A stretch of DNA of 64,000 nt from Amphimedon queenslandica (lineage: Eukaryota > Porifera > Demospongiae > Haplosclerida > Niphatidae). Positions within the stretch are counted from its first letter, which is position 1, and every line of letters begins with the position of its first letter. Both the position numbers and the translations under genes were made by a program. The DNA lies in assembly GCF_000090795.2 (NCBI RefSeq), contig NW_003546301.1, positions 62,001-126,000 of the forward strand, given 5' to 3'. This document shows positions 44,701 through 56,015 of this stretch, in pieces. The notes beneath the pieces are model-generated. The model did not search any database. It saw nothing but the letters and a program-made list of their open reading frames with translations, and was not told the origin of the DNA.

Positions 44701-47700
44701 CAACTGTAACTCACAAACAACGAAGTTAGGACAAAATCGTTGTTTTTGTTTTTCGTTAGATGGGATTTTCTACCTCTGAAGCAAATCTCAGCCCTGTAGA
44801 GTGAAACATGAGCTCTCACCTGAAGAGAGGTCCCCTGGTTTAGCAGTTCATAGCTTTTGGTGCCATGGGATGCTACAAGAGCATAACTAGATGAAAGAAA
44901 GCAACTTTATCTGTTGCTAGAAGAAGAAATAGAGCTCTAGACTGCTCAGACAAAAAGATAAGTTTTTTACAAATCAATTAAACTGTGTGGACAGAATGAC
45001 AACCCAACTGCTTAGTACCCGCCTACGCAAGCGTGGCGAGTCCAATAATGATACAAGCCTACAAAATATTGCCACAAAGTAACAAATCAGTGCACAATGT
45101 GAAATTAAATTTATTATGTGAAAAAGTGATAATGCCTAGTTCCTATACAAACCATTAAGGAAAATGGGCATGATACTTTGTCTCACAATTTAATGGAAAA
45201 AGGATTACACAACAAAGTCAAAAACTGTACATGTAAAATGTACTACATGTAAAATAACATGTACAGAGATAAATTTGCAACAATTTGAAAAGGTGGTCAA
45301 GACCATAATTGTTCATTTTTCAATTCATGCACAAAATATTTGACTGCAAAAACCATGTTTACACATGGTTATTAATAACTTCTAAGTAATGCACTGATTA
45401 CTATCACCTAGACAGAACCCGTACTATTAATATTAAGTCTTATAGTAGTCTTGAATTCTTGATGCCAAGGGATAACAGGTTTTTGTAAGGTGTCTAGACA
45501 CTGCACATACATTTACACATTATAACACTTTCATTCAAAGTCTGGGTTGACACACATCACAAAATGCAATGCAAAGTAAAATTTGGCCAACTTTGTGCAC
45601 TATCTGTGTCATAAAGGTTACATCATCAATGCAATTTTGACTGTACGTCAACTATAAACATGCAGGATTAAGATAACTAATAACCAGTCCACACATACAT
45701 GTACATGTATGCCTTAGAAAAAGTTTGCGTGCGTGGTCACTGTAAATAAAGTGGCAATAGCAAACCTTGAAAAGTCTTAATGAAAGCAGATTATACATGT
45801 ACATGACTACATGTAGGTATGCAAATTTTAAAGACATTTTAACAGTTAACACTAAAGCTTCAGCTCTATAGCAACTATTTGATGCACTTTGTCAATTAAT
45901 TAAGGCACTAGGTAGAAATAAAAAATACATTATCACAAAAGGCTACATGTTTAAGCTGACATAGTATCATTTTGATTTTCCATTATTATTTCACAGTATC
46001 AGGGCAATTACATGTAAAACTCCAAATTCCAAAATGCAAACTATAGGTACTACATAATTAAGCATAAAGGAGTTGCATCACAATAACAAGGTAAGTGCAA
46101 CATGTACATGTACATGTAAGTATGCAAAAACCATATCTATGCATAAGCTCACTTCAATTTGCTCTTTTTGAGTTTGTCCTTTGCCGCCACTCTTGTTTTT
46201 ACCAGTTGATGAATGACCAATAAAACTCATAACTTGAATGACTGGAAAATGTCGAGATAACATGTCTGCTATTTCACGGACACTTTCCCGGTATTGGGAG
46301 AAAATCATGACTTTGGTTGGTGAACCACTAGAACTTTCAAAATGTGATAAAACAACTTTCTCCAATTCCTTTAACTTAGGATGACTATAAAAAAAATCAG
46401 CTGTTGGCTTCACTGAGGGGCAATACATAGAGCTGTTCAACTGTAGGCTAGTATTGACAGCTTCAGTCATTTTGCTGTCCAGGAATGACATCATTTTTTT
46501 GAAGTCATGACTATAAGAGAGCTCCATTTTAGCTCTTGAATAACCTTCAGAAACACTTTCTTTGAGAAAAACATAAAAGGAGCGCATGCCATGTTGAAGT
46601 AGAAGCTCATAGGCATGAAACAGAGAAATACAAAGACAAAATATGCCTTCAATAGCACTGGCCTAAAACACAAAAAATTAAAAATATTATCACTATTAAT
46701 TATGCTACCTGAGCCCCACTTGGACACAATTTTCTAAAACTTTCACGAGCCTGCAACATTTGAAATTTGCCCAATCTGTCAACATCAGTAGAATAAATGA
46801 GATTCTGACGGGCCAAACGACTTAAAAAATTAACAAGCATCTATAATCATATTAAAAAATAATCATTTGCAGCTGCAATACTTTCTTAAAAGATTCCCTG
46901 ACTTGCAAAATTTCCTCATCTAAAGGTACAACAATCTTTTCCACTTTCCTTCCATGATTGTATTGTTGGATGTCTAGCGAATCTTCACATCTCAACTCAA
47001 TGTGAGCGATTTGAAGGTTATCAATAACTTGCTGAACTGCCTATTTTAACAAAACATCTAAAAAACATTATCATTCTGATCAACAAACCTTAAGATCACT
47101 ACCAGGAGTAGCAGAGAGAGCTAAAACGCGTACAGTAGCATTTGCACTAATCAGCTTCTTGATTACCTGAAGTAATTAATTTCAAAGAGTACCTTAAGTC
47201 CACTTTTCATGCACATTAATAGCATTTTTATTGCAATGGTTCACAATTCTAAAAATTTTCTTTTCATTTTACCCGTAACTATAATGACAGTGTTTAATAA
47301 TGAGTTCACTGAAATGCCATGCAGATTGGTCACAAAATTAAAAGAGGGCTTAAGGTATCATAACAAAGAATTTTCAATTACTAATTTACTTGACAATATG
47401 AATGATTTCCTAAAGCTTTGTGTGCTTCATCAAACACAATACAACAAATGTCCTCAGCATTACAGGTTTCCTGGTTGAGGTCATTCTGCAGAACTTGAGG
47501 AGTGAGATAAAACACTCGTTTTGTATTCCAGTGGTGATTTCTGTCTTTTGGAGCCACCGACCCTGTCATTTCTATTGTGTCTTCCTGAGGAATACCTAGA
47601 GTGAAGTATAAAATATCTGTATTATATCTGACACAAGTTGTTACCATTATATCTGGTAATCTTTAGACAAAAAATCATACATTTTATTTTTACACAGTGG

Positions 47701-48760
47701 TTCCTGTCTGAAAATTAACAATATATAAAACTAAAAATATCTTAGAAGGATCCTACAAAGTACCTGTGTTTCAAAAGCTACCATGTTTATTAGACTGTCT
47801 GCCAACTGCCGCGGGAGAGATACTGTACAATGTACATGTACATTGAAAGAAGATGATAATGCTACGTTTCTTGACAATGCAGGTGGTATCTGCAGAAAAT
47901 TTTGTATACAAAAATTACACATGAATAAAACTTTCATAAATTTTAAGTCCGCACAAAGCTTTGCATTCCAAAATTAAATAAAGATAAAAATTACCAGATA
48001 TACATTATACCAAGAGTAGATAATAATTAGAGGAGAGTGTCCTACTGGCTATAAGGTCTGCTTCATCACGTCGTAGAATTGAAGAGTCACATTCAGGATA
48101 TTTCTGTATTTTATTTAAGTAGTTATAGTTATTGCTAGTTATTTTCAAATAACTACTAAAAAATACTGAAAATATCCTGAATGTGACCCTTCAATTCTAC
48201 GCTGTGATGAAGCAGGGGGTATTGCACAGTAGGACATTCTCCTCTAATTATTATCTACTCTTGATGCAATTAATAAATGAAAATTAAACTTGTAAAATTT
48301 AATTACCCATAATGTTGTAACAAGCTTCAACTTGCTGAGAAACAAGGGGCTTTGTTGGTGCCAGGAAAATGACCTTCTTACAAGGATACCAGCGATAGAA
48401 ATTATACATCACAACTGCAGCAATAAACGTTTTCCCAAGGCCAGTAGGAAGAGATACAAGTGTATTTTTAAAGAGGCATTTATTCACGATGTTGAACTGA
48501 TAATCACGAATTGGATAGTTGGTAGGGTATATATAAGACTGGCCTGCCTCGTAATCAAAACCAGGAATATCTTCATAAACACTAGAATTGTTCACTGTGT
48601 GCCGCTCAGGACTCGGACAGGGCTTGGAGTCAGCAACAGCATCATCAGCTTCCCAATCATCAGCAAAGAATTCATCAACTGGTATCATAGAAAAGTCGAA
48701 ATCATCATCAGTAGAATCAGAATTGTTATGATCATCGAGTGGATTTTGGGCCTCTTCCAT
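41782..48760 (-). CDS. FANCM: FANCM-type DNA translocase (Fanconi anemia group M)
   Basis: ATP-dependent branched-DNA translocase of the Fanconi/replication-fork repair pathway. Nine exons on the minus strand: 48307-48760, 47390-47595, 47089-47166, 46882-47040, 46709-46840, 46153-46662, 43782-43988, 41947-43716, 41782-41901; 1211 residues. An acidic N-terminus precedes [11 protein letters not shown] and Walker A PTGLGKT (105-111); motif II is FDEAH, near 207; then [23 protein letters not shown], and motifs [23 protein letters not shown] and [15 protein letters not shown] long low-complexity region follows, with the conserved acidic block DDFINDKS. The protein then ends [16 protein letters not shown] with no ERCC4 nuclease-like domain or helix-hairpin-helix, which vertebrate FANCM (about 2000 residues) carries. 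Intron 1 holds a MITE and intron 6 is 2.2 kb. Confidence 0.93.
48011..48263. mobile_element. 253-bp palindromic MITE, copy 2 (FANCM intron 1)
   Basis: Same length and ends as the copy at 3225-3477 (CAAGAGTAGATAATAATTAG and its complement), with most differences in the central loop. The flanks show no clear target duplication. Confidence 0.88.
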
Positions 48761-49279
48761 GTGTTTGGCATAATTTCAATGGAATGGATATGGGTGGACT
48801 TTGAAACAATTGGTAATCACGTGACATGCAAATCACGTGTAAACACGTGGTTCACAAAAATCAACTTCCTTACTTTCAAAGCCTTCCAGTCCACCTCATA
48901 AACAGTTATTTGAATCATAGCATTTGTCATTTAAGTAAATTAAATATTCCAAACAAGGGTATTTTGTGTTAAAAATTACCAAGTATCAATACTGCATGTG
49001 TAGTTCCTGTTATGTAAACCTCAGCTACATAGGTATACATTAATCTTTTCAATAACTCAGGCTATGATTGACAAATTAGTGTTTCATTATTAGGTCTCAT
49101 TTCATTAGATTATTCAATGGGTAAGATTGAACACTAAGAAGAGCCACACACAACACTAAAATAATGGTCTTTTGTAGTTTTTTTTTACACTACAAGTTAT
49201 CAGCTATCTCTATCCTCCACTTCCCAAACCAATAATAATAATCTTTTTTTAAATTTTAAAATTAACATTACAACTGTTC
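48761..49279. other. Spacer between FANCM and PHF5A
   Basis: FANCM promoter region and PHF5A 3' flank, both minus. CACGTG-like sites (TCACGTGA near 48816, CACGTG near 48833 and 48844) lie 55-90 bp before the FANCM start; E-box role inferred. Otherwise nothing recognised. Confidence 0.4.
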
Positions 49280-51603
49280 TTATCTCTTCTTAAATCCATA
49301 TTTCTTTCTTTCATAGAACAGATCAGTCTTTGAACTTCCCAAGTTTACAATCTTTGGACATCCATCCCGCTATAAATAAATAACAAAATAAAATTATCAT
49401 TGATACTACAATTACTCGTCTAAAGTTTTCTACCACAAGTTTACCACCACTACAAACACTGGGCCCTTCCTCCCATATGAATAGGCCATGAGTCTTTGGT
49501 TAGGCCACCTACACATGTACAAACATGTACATGTGTGGTAAGAATTATTTACAGACCTTATTAGGCATTGACTTGATTCACCAATTGTGGCCAGTACACA
49601 TTTTCCCAAAGAAAATTTTTAATTTGCTACTGCTTAATGGCAAAACCAAGTAAAACTGGTTGATCACCTCTAAAAGTAGCCTTTATGGCTGAATTACTCA
49701 AATGCATAAAAACTTTTAAGGACCTTTTATAATTTTGCTATGTACATATGTACATGTACATGTACATATTATTGTAGTGCATAGACTTCGAACTGATTCC
49801 AACCAAAATTCAATTTTAAATCATATTATAAAGCTCTTCAAAAGCCATGTTGCTGTGCTTAATTGCCAGCTCTGAAGCACAATTTGTGCCTTAATTGGGC
49901 ATTCATTGCCACTCAGGCATCCCCTGTAAGCCATGTAGGCATTTACTTGGCATACATAAGTATGCATACAATAATGGATAAAATTTAATATGTTGATAGT
50001 TGTTCAGACAGCAGCCTGATTCAGACCTGGGGTAAATTACAAAACCTACATTTAAATTACAAAACTTACATGTAAATTACAATTAAACATTCAATTGCAT
50101 TCATTTTGTTAGAATTACCATTATGCCATTTGAATTACAAATACCATTTTGATATGTTTTTGCATGAAACAGAAACATGGCTTGCTTAAGATTTCAGCTG
50201 ACTTTTATAGAATTACAAAAGAAATAAATACATGTGCTGTCACCAGAGTTTCCCATAATGCCACAAAGTGTGCTAAATGAGTTAATAGCCCACGGTATAA
50301 GCTTACAAGCAATGTACTACATGTGCGTGGCTTTTGGAGTAATGAAAAAATTTAATTTGGATCTGAATGAGCTTAAACTAGATAGACATGTACATGTATG
50401 TGCAAATGTGCATATCGATGTACAACATCAGAACACGTGTATCACAAAAATTATAAAAATGGAAATTCTCTTCTAGCCGGTTTTGATAAAATTTGGCCTG
50501 CATGGTTTCAGGCCAGATTTTAAAAATCTTAAAATTCATGAAAGATCTAATTTTGATGGGAATTGCATGTAGCTCACTTTAGATATACATGTACAACACA
50601 AAACAAGTATATGTATCAAAAATGAAGAATTATCTTCTAGCAATTTTCGACGAAAAGGGTTTCTACAAAGTTCTACTAAGCAAGCTAAATAGCACACCTC
50701 ATAAGCTGGCAAGAATGGGAAACCCTGATTGTTATACTTCCATCTACACGTACATGTACATGTGTACAGTGCATGTACATATGATCATGTGATGTGAAGT
50801 GATAGATGTAGATTGAGAGCATTCTCCTTGCATCTGTATTGATTCAGTACTCAATACACTATGACAACTTAATTTTGATAAAAAAAATCCAATTCAGGCT
50901 TAAGCCTCAATTACAATTACAATTATGCCATTGTATATGTAATTAAGTTCAGCCTCTAATTACAATTAAAATTATAATTGACCCCAAGTCTGTATTTATT
51001 AAGTTGCTTCTGGTTTCTGAGCTTACCAGGACTGAAATAACAGGACTCAAATAATGGGCATAAAGCTGAGATTGTTTGCTTAGTAAGAAATGTACACGCA
51101 CATCATCATGTACAATTTTAACAAAAAATCCATTCAGTTATTGTTGTTATGTATATATAATTTCAAAATGACTACTGGGTAGCGATGAATATCACAATAA
51201 CATTAGTACCCATGTTGAGTAGCACAGACTTACATCTTTCTCCTGTATTGTACATTCCTTACAATAGTATGCATCAGACACCCCTGGGCCTCCACATATG
51301 GTACACCGTCCTTGATAAGAGCCATAATTACATTCATCACAAATACGAACTAGTGTACATGGGCGTACATAAGAATCGCATATGACACACTTCCCATCAC
51401 CTACATGTATATATATATGCATAACATACAATTATATACATGATGTGACAATCTATAGCACTCCAGTGACTTACATTTTTCACAGAGCCTGCCAATAGCT
51501 AATAAAATAACAATTAATAATAACAGTGAAATAAAAGTAACTACAATTTACCTACTCCTGGCTGTTTCCTACACATAATGAGATCAGGGTGATGCTTCGC
51601 CAT
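49280..51603 (-). CDS. PHF5A: PHD finger-like protein 5A (SF3b subunit)
   Basis: Small zinc-binding core subunit of the SF3b complex in the U2 snRNP, needed for branch-site recognition. Four exons on the minus strand: 51552-51603, 51475-51498 (24 bp), 51234-51400, 49280-49369. The product is 110 residues, exactly the length of human PHF5A. Sequence is extremely conserved: [68 protein letters not shown], then [29 protein letters not shown]. Multiple CxxC pairs bind three zinc ions in the known trefoil fold. The last exon lies beyond a 1.9-kb intron that is filled by a repeat element. It is head to head with the KIF19-like gene. Confidence 0.96.
50026..50990. mobile_element. GGGTCAATTACAATT inverted-repeat element, copy C (PHF5A intron 3)
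   Basis: Outer ends AGACCTGGGGTAAATTACAA and the complement of AATTATAATTGACCCCAAGT. Inside is a second inverted pair, CACCAGAGTTTCCCATAATG (about 50240) against CAAGAATGGGAAACCCTG (about 50712). The nested pairs suggest one element within another or a composite. Confidence 0.6.
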
Positions 51604-51750
51604 GTTGAATCTCTTACCTCGGCCACCTCCTACTTTATCTTGGTTGCTATGACAACGATAGCCAAAACAGCTTGTGCCAATGAGGCATGAGGTAGCCGTT
51701 GGTTGTTAGTAAGTACTAGTTGAGACTCTCACCTGCAGCCTGGATGTGTA
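51604..51750. promoter_or_regulatory. Shared bidirectional promoter, PHF5A / KIF19-like
   Basis: 147 bp between divergent start codons; includes GGCCACCTCC. Inferred from layout. Confidence 0.45.
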
Positions 51751-54700
51751 ATGACCTACTGCACTTCGGAGGTAGCCCTACGTGTTCGGCCCATGAACCA
51801 TGAAGAGTTCAAAATGGGTGCCAAAGTCACTGCTCGCACAGTTGATAGTAATGTGAGTTGATACACATGTACTTCTTGTAATAAAGGCATCTACATTTTT
51901 CTACCTGCAGCTTGTGGTAATTTTAGATCCAACAGTTGATCCTGATGATATTCTGCGTGCCAATCGCTCTCGAGAAAAGCAGTACATATTTGACTATGCT
52001 TTTGACCAGATGGCTACACAAGTCAGTGACACTGGTATTTTTTAGTTTTTTTTTCAGCATATTTTTAGGATGAGGTATATGAAGCTACAATGAAAAGGTT
52101 TGTGTGTGACATTTTGTCCGGCTTTAATGTGACAGTTTTTGCCTATGGACCAACAGGTTTAATGCACGTACATGTAACCGAGTCTATTATAATCAATTTA
52201 TATAGGGGCTGGAAAAACTTACACAATGTTGGGTACTCCTAACAGTCCTGGAATCATGGTTCTTACTCTCAATGATTTGTTTTTTAAAATGAAAGCTACT
52301 GAAAATGATGTGATTTACAGTGTCACAATGTCTTATATGGAAGTATGTTATGTATCATTTGTGAATTGATAAAAGTATCATTTGGCAATTGGCGGATTAT
52401 TAACTTTATCACTAAAGTGAAAAAAAATGTAAACTTCTGTGTGTTCTGTTAAAAAGTAAAAATCATTACAGAATAACTTTTTGCACTCTGTGCAGAAATT
52501 TAATTTTCAATGGAGCATGGCAAGTTGAATTTTTTACAAGAAAGATGAATTTAAGTAGCTACCGTTTGTAAATTATTGTCACATATTTTTATGTAATTAA
52601 ACTTGCATAAAATTCAATTAGATTTACAACGAAATGATCAGAGATCTTTTGGATCCAAAGAGAGGAATTCTTGAGCTTCGAGAAGATGTAAATGGAGAGA
52701 CTGTAGTGGCTGGTCTTTCAGAGATTGAAGCTACATCAACAGTACAAGTAATGGATCTCTTAAGCAAAGGAAACATGTGTCGAACATGTGAACCAACTGC
52801 TGCAAATAAAACATCATCCCGTTCTCATGCTATATTAAAAGTAGTAGTTCGTTCAAGGAGTCGTGTGATGGATGTTAGTCAGGATATACACATTGGCTGC
52901 TTGTTTATGGTTGATCTTGCTGGGTCTGAAAGAGCATCTGTTACTAAAGTGAGTAAACACCTTTTGTTTTTAGTAAAAAAGGTTTTTAACACTTTAAGTG
53001 GTAATAAGTATGTCTGGCACATAAAATATTTACACCCAATGTAGAATAGAGGCAAAAGAATGGTTGAAGGTGCACATATCAATCGTTCACTCCTTGCTCT
53101 GGGAAATGTCATAAATGCTTTAGCTGCTGGCCATGATAAAGTCTCTTATGTTAATTTTCGGGACAGTAAATTGACAAGAATATTGAAGGACTCACTGGGA
53201 GGGAATGCTAAAACTGTAATGATTGCTCACATTAGTCCTGCAAGTACATCTTTTGAAGAATCAAGAAATACTTTAAAGTATGCTGCAAGATCAAGGAATA
53301 TTAAAACAAAGGTTAATTATTTCACGATATCAAGAGTAGATGATTATCATCTACTCTTGACGATATGTATTTGTTGCAACCATTTTTTATTTAGATTCAT
53401 CAGAATGTTTTGGAAGTTCATTACCATGTTCTTCAGTACAATGACATTATCACACAATTAAAGTACAAGATAGCAACTCTGCAGGACAAAGTCAAACATT
53501 GCCATTGTTCAAGAAAACCTAGTACATACATGTAACTAATTTCAGAATAAAAATTAATTACAATGCTATTTTTAGTGGTACCTCATGAGCTTAAGATGTT
53601 ACTTTCTGATCATCTAGAAATACAGTAATTAAAATAGTAAACTTTGAATTACATGTAATATTATAATGCTTTTTGCAGGCAGTCATTATCTTCTATTAAC
53701 TTGCACTCACTACAAAATACAATTGATGCTATGAAACTTTCATCAGTTATTTCTGAATATGATTTTAGCATCACATGTAAGCATTATTTTTACAATAAAG
53801 CATGACTTCATTACTGTAGCAGTAGGTAGAACAAGTCTTGATGCAGATGCAAAATTTCACTGCCTATGTGATGGTAAAGATATATCTCAAGCAAGAGTGG
53901 AGTTGGCTACCTTAAACAAAAAAGGAATGGAAATGGAAGGATGCAAGAGAGAATTAAAGAAACAACTTGCTGTATTAGATGCTCAGTTGGTAAAATTTAA
54001 GGAAGTAAGTGTCAATTAAATTTATGGACTGAGCATTATAACTTTAAACTTTGCAACAGAATATGAAGAGTATGCCAGTACAGTACCAACAACACTTGCA
54101 GTATGTCCTTACTGGTCATCATTTACAACATCTTAAACTTAATCATGAATTGGATACAGAATTACTATCAATGAAACAAGTAATGTATAACGATGTGATA
54201 GCAGAACTTCAGAGACATAGTTCATCTGCTTTTCAATTAGCTGAAAGGCAATCTTTATTACTTAAAGGTGCATACCTAGCACTTAAATGAAAAAATTTAG
54301 TTTATATTAACACAGAAAATAACATATCTGTTCCAGAAGAGTTGTGTGACAAACTTCAAGATTTAAAAATAAAGAAAAAAGTACTTGATCAACAAATGGA
54401 AAGCAATCATCAAAGATTTGGCTCTGATGAAAAAACAGCATTAATGCGTCATTCTGGTTACACTGACCTAACGGAAACTGAACGAGATTTCAGTAGAGCA
54501 AGGAGTAATTTATCTGTATGTGATGTAGCATTGAAAACCGAGAGGTAACTATAGTTTTTTGCTTATACCAATCTATGTGACATAAATTTATAGTATTGGT
54601 TTACCAAGTATTCTACCACAATCAACTACCTCATTGGGAAGAACACGATGGGCTGATCCTGAAATACAAGTTCCAGTTGAAATTACATCTTCATTTCCTG

Positions 54701-55398
54701 CTTTGTCTCCAGTTAATTTGTCTAATTCAAAATCACTGCCTCTGCCTAGATCTGTTCATTCTTTACCTGCCCTTATTCCTGGAAACCAGTTGCATCCATC
54801 ACCTCATGATGATTTTTCTAACAAAACAGTCCTACTTAGTGTCCCTCGAGTCTTAACCAAGCAGAAGAATAATGAGAAAAATGATGACACTACTTTTGTT
54901 GATGTGGAGAGTACTTCTATGTCTTCATTAAGCACAGGAAAGTCTCAAACATTGACAAAAGCATCAAAACCCTCAGCTCAAAATTACAAAAGAGGTTTTA
55001 TTGATCACTTTTGATTATGATATCAATTAATTTTATTAGGTATCCAAAATCAACATTGTGCTAAATTGAAGGGATCAAAAGGAGTGATTCCACATGATTC
55101 TACTAAGCAATTGAAGGTTAAAAATGCTCAAAAGAGAACATCTCTTTTGCCTGCAAGCCATCAACGAGCTAGACTGGGTCAGAGCAAGAGTGTCTTAGTA
55201 CCTCATAAAGGTATAATAATTGTTGTATTATTGTCTTTACAATGATTGAATCAGTTGTGGCTGATGGAAAGAAACTGCAGCATGGAACTTCACCATACCG
55301 AAGTTTGGTATCTCTTAAACCAAAGAAAAGTGTGACAAGTATGAATTGTAGTCATTTGCACCAATGTTTTTCTGTTGTTTTTAGGTCAAAGGAAATGA
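51751..55398 (+). CDS. KIF19: Kinesin-8 family motor, KIF19-like
   Basis: Plus-end directed kinesin; in vertebrates KIF19 trims ciliary microtubules. Fifteen exons: 51751-51852, 51911-52021, 52069-52156, 52206-52342, 52622-52948, 53045-53311, 53395-53490, 53683-53776, 53826-54004, 54060-54267, 54337-54544, 54594-54994, 55040-55210, 55255-55338, 55385-55398; 828 residues. Motor domain about residues 10-345: [27 protein letters not shown] (KIF19 hallmark), P-loop GPTGAGKT, switch I NKTSSRSH, switch II DLAGSE, and [20 protein letters not shown] neck and coiled coils follow ([20 protein letters not shown]), then a Ser-rich basic tail. The start at 51751 ([14 protein letters not shown]) is short but typical. 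The borders of exons 7-8 are least certain; the chosen donor (AAA|GTCAAA) is weak. The intron after exon 6 holds the 29-bp MITE relic. Confidence 0.9.
53331..53359. mobile_element. 29-bp tip-only relic of the palindromic MITE
   Basis: A perfect palindrome, CAAGAGTAGATGATT... to ...CTACTCTTG, made only of the two tips of the 253-bp family. It is flanked by a perfect 7-bp repeat ACGATAT (53324-53330 and 53360-53366), the same duplication length as copy 1. Lies inside an 83-bp intron. Confidence 0.85.
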
Positions 55399-56015
55399 AG
55401 TTTTTTGCAAAATAATGTTTTTTATTACTTTCAAATCTTGAATCAATGATTATGTTTATAATAATTTTTTTTGGAATTAAAATTGACAAAGTTGATTAAT
55501 TTATTTATTCTTGCATGCATTGAGCAAAATTGTCAACAATTTCACAATGCTTAGCTTTTACATGTACTGTGTAAGTGAAATGTAAACCAGCAGACTTTGA
55601 ATATTGCATCAGTTGTTCCTTAAATAAAGCTTTGTATGCATGTACATTGAGAAGAAGTATCTATTGGATGGTCAGTGTTATACTTGCTAAAGAAACTTAC
55701 TCAAATGGATGCTATTGTTTCATTGATCTACTCATGCTATACCAATGACACAGCTACAAAGGCATGAAGAAAAAATTGTCTTATTATAATTGTGCAGGCC
55801 ACAGCATGTAGGACACGAACAAAAATTAATCATGCTTCTTTGTTTTTATGCTTTATTTTGTAGCATGGTTGAGTATTCTAGCTTTATCTAAACATTAAAT
55901 TTCTCTAAAATTAGCATTTATTCATCATTATTTTACATGTGCTTTGCAAGTTCTTTTACACTAACAAAGTTGTTAATAGCATAGCATATAGCGTGTAGCA
56001 TAGTAGCTGGCAACT
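55399..56015. other. Convergent spacer, KIF19-like / beta-helix gene
   Basis: AT-rich 3' flanks with no open frame, repeat or RNA gene that I can support. Confidence 0.4.

Noticed and set aside
48332-48901. 189-codon plus-strand frame over FANCM exon 1
   Set aside because: Antisense shadow of a well-supported FANCM exon; composition and lack of domains fit a shadow.
49745-50770. Origin or insulator function for ACATGT-rich stretches
   Set aside because: Only the word excess is visible; nothing in the sequence links it to such a function.
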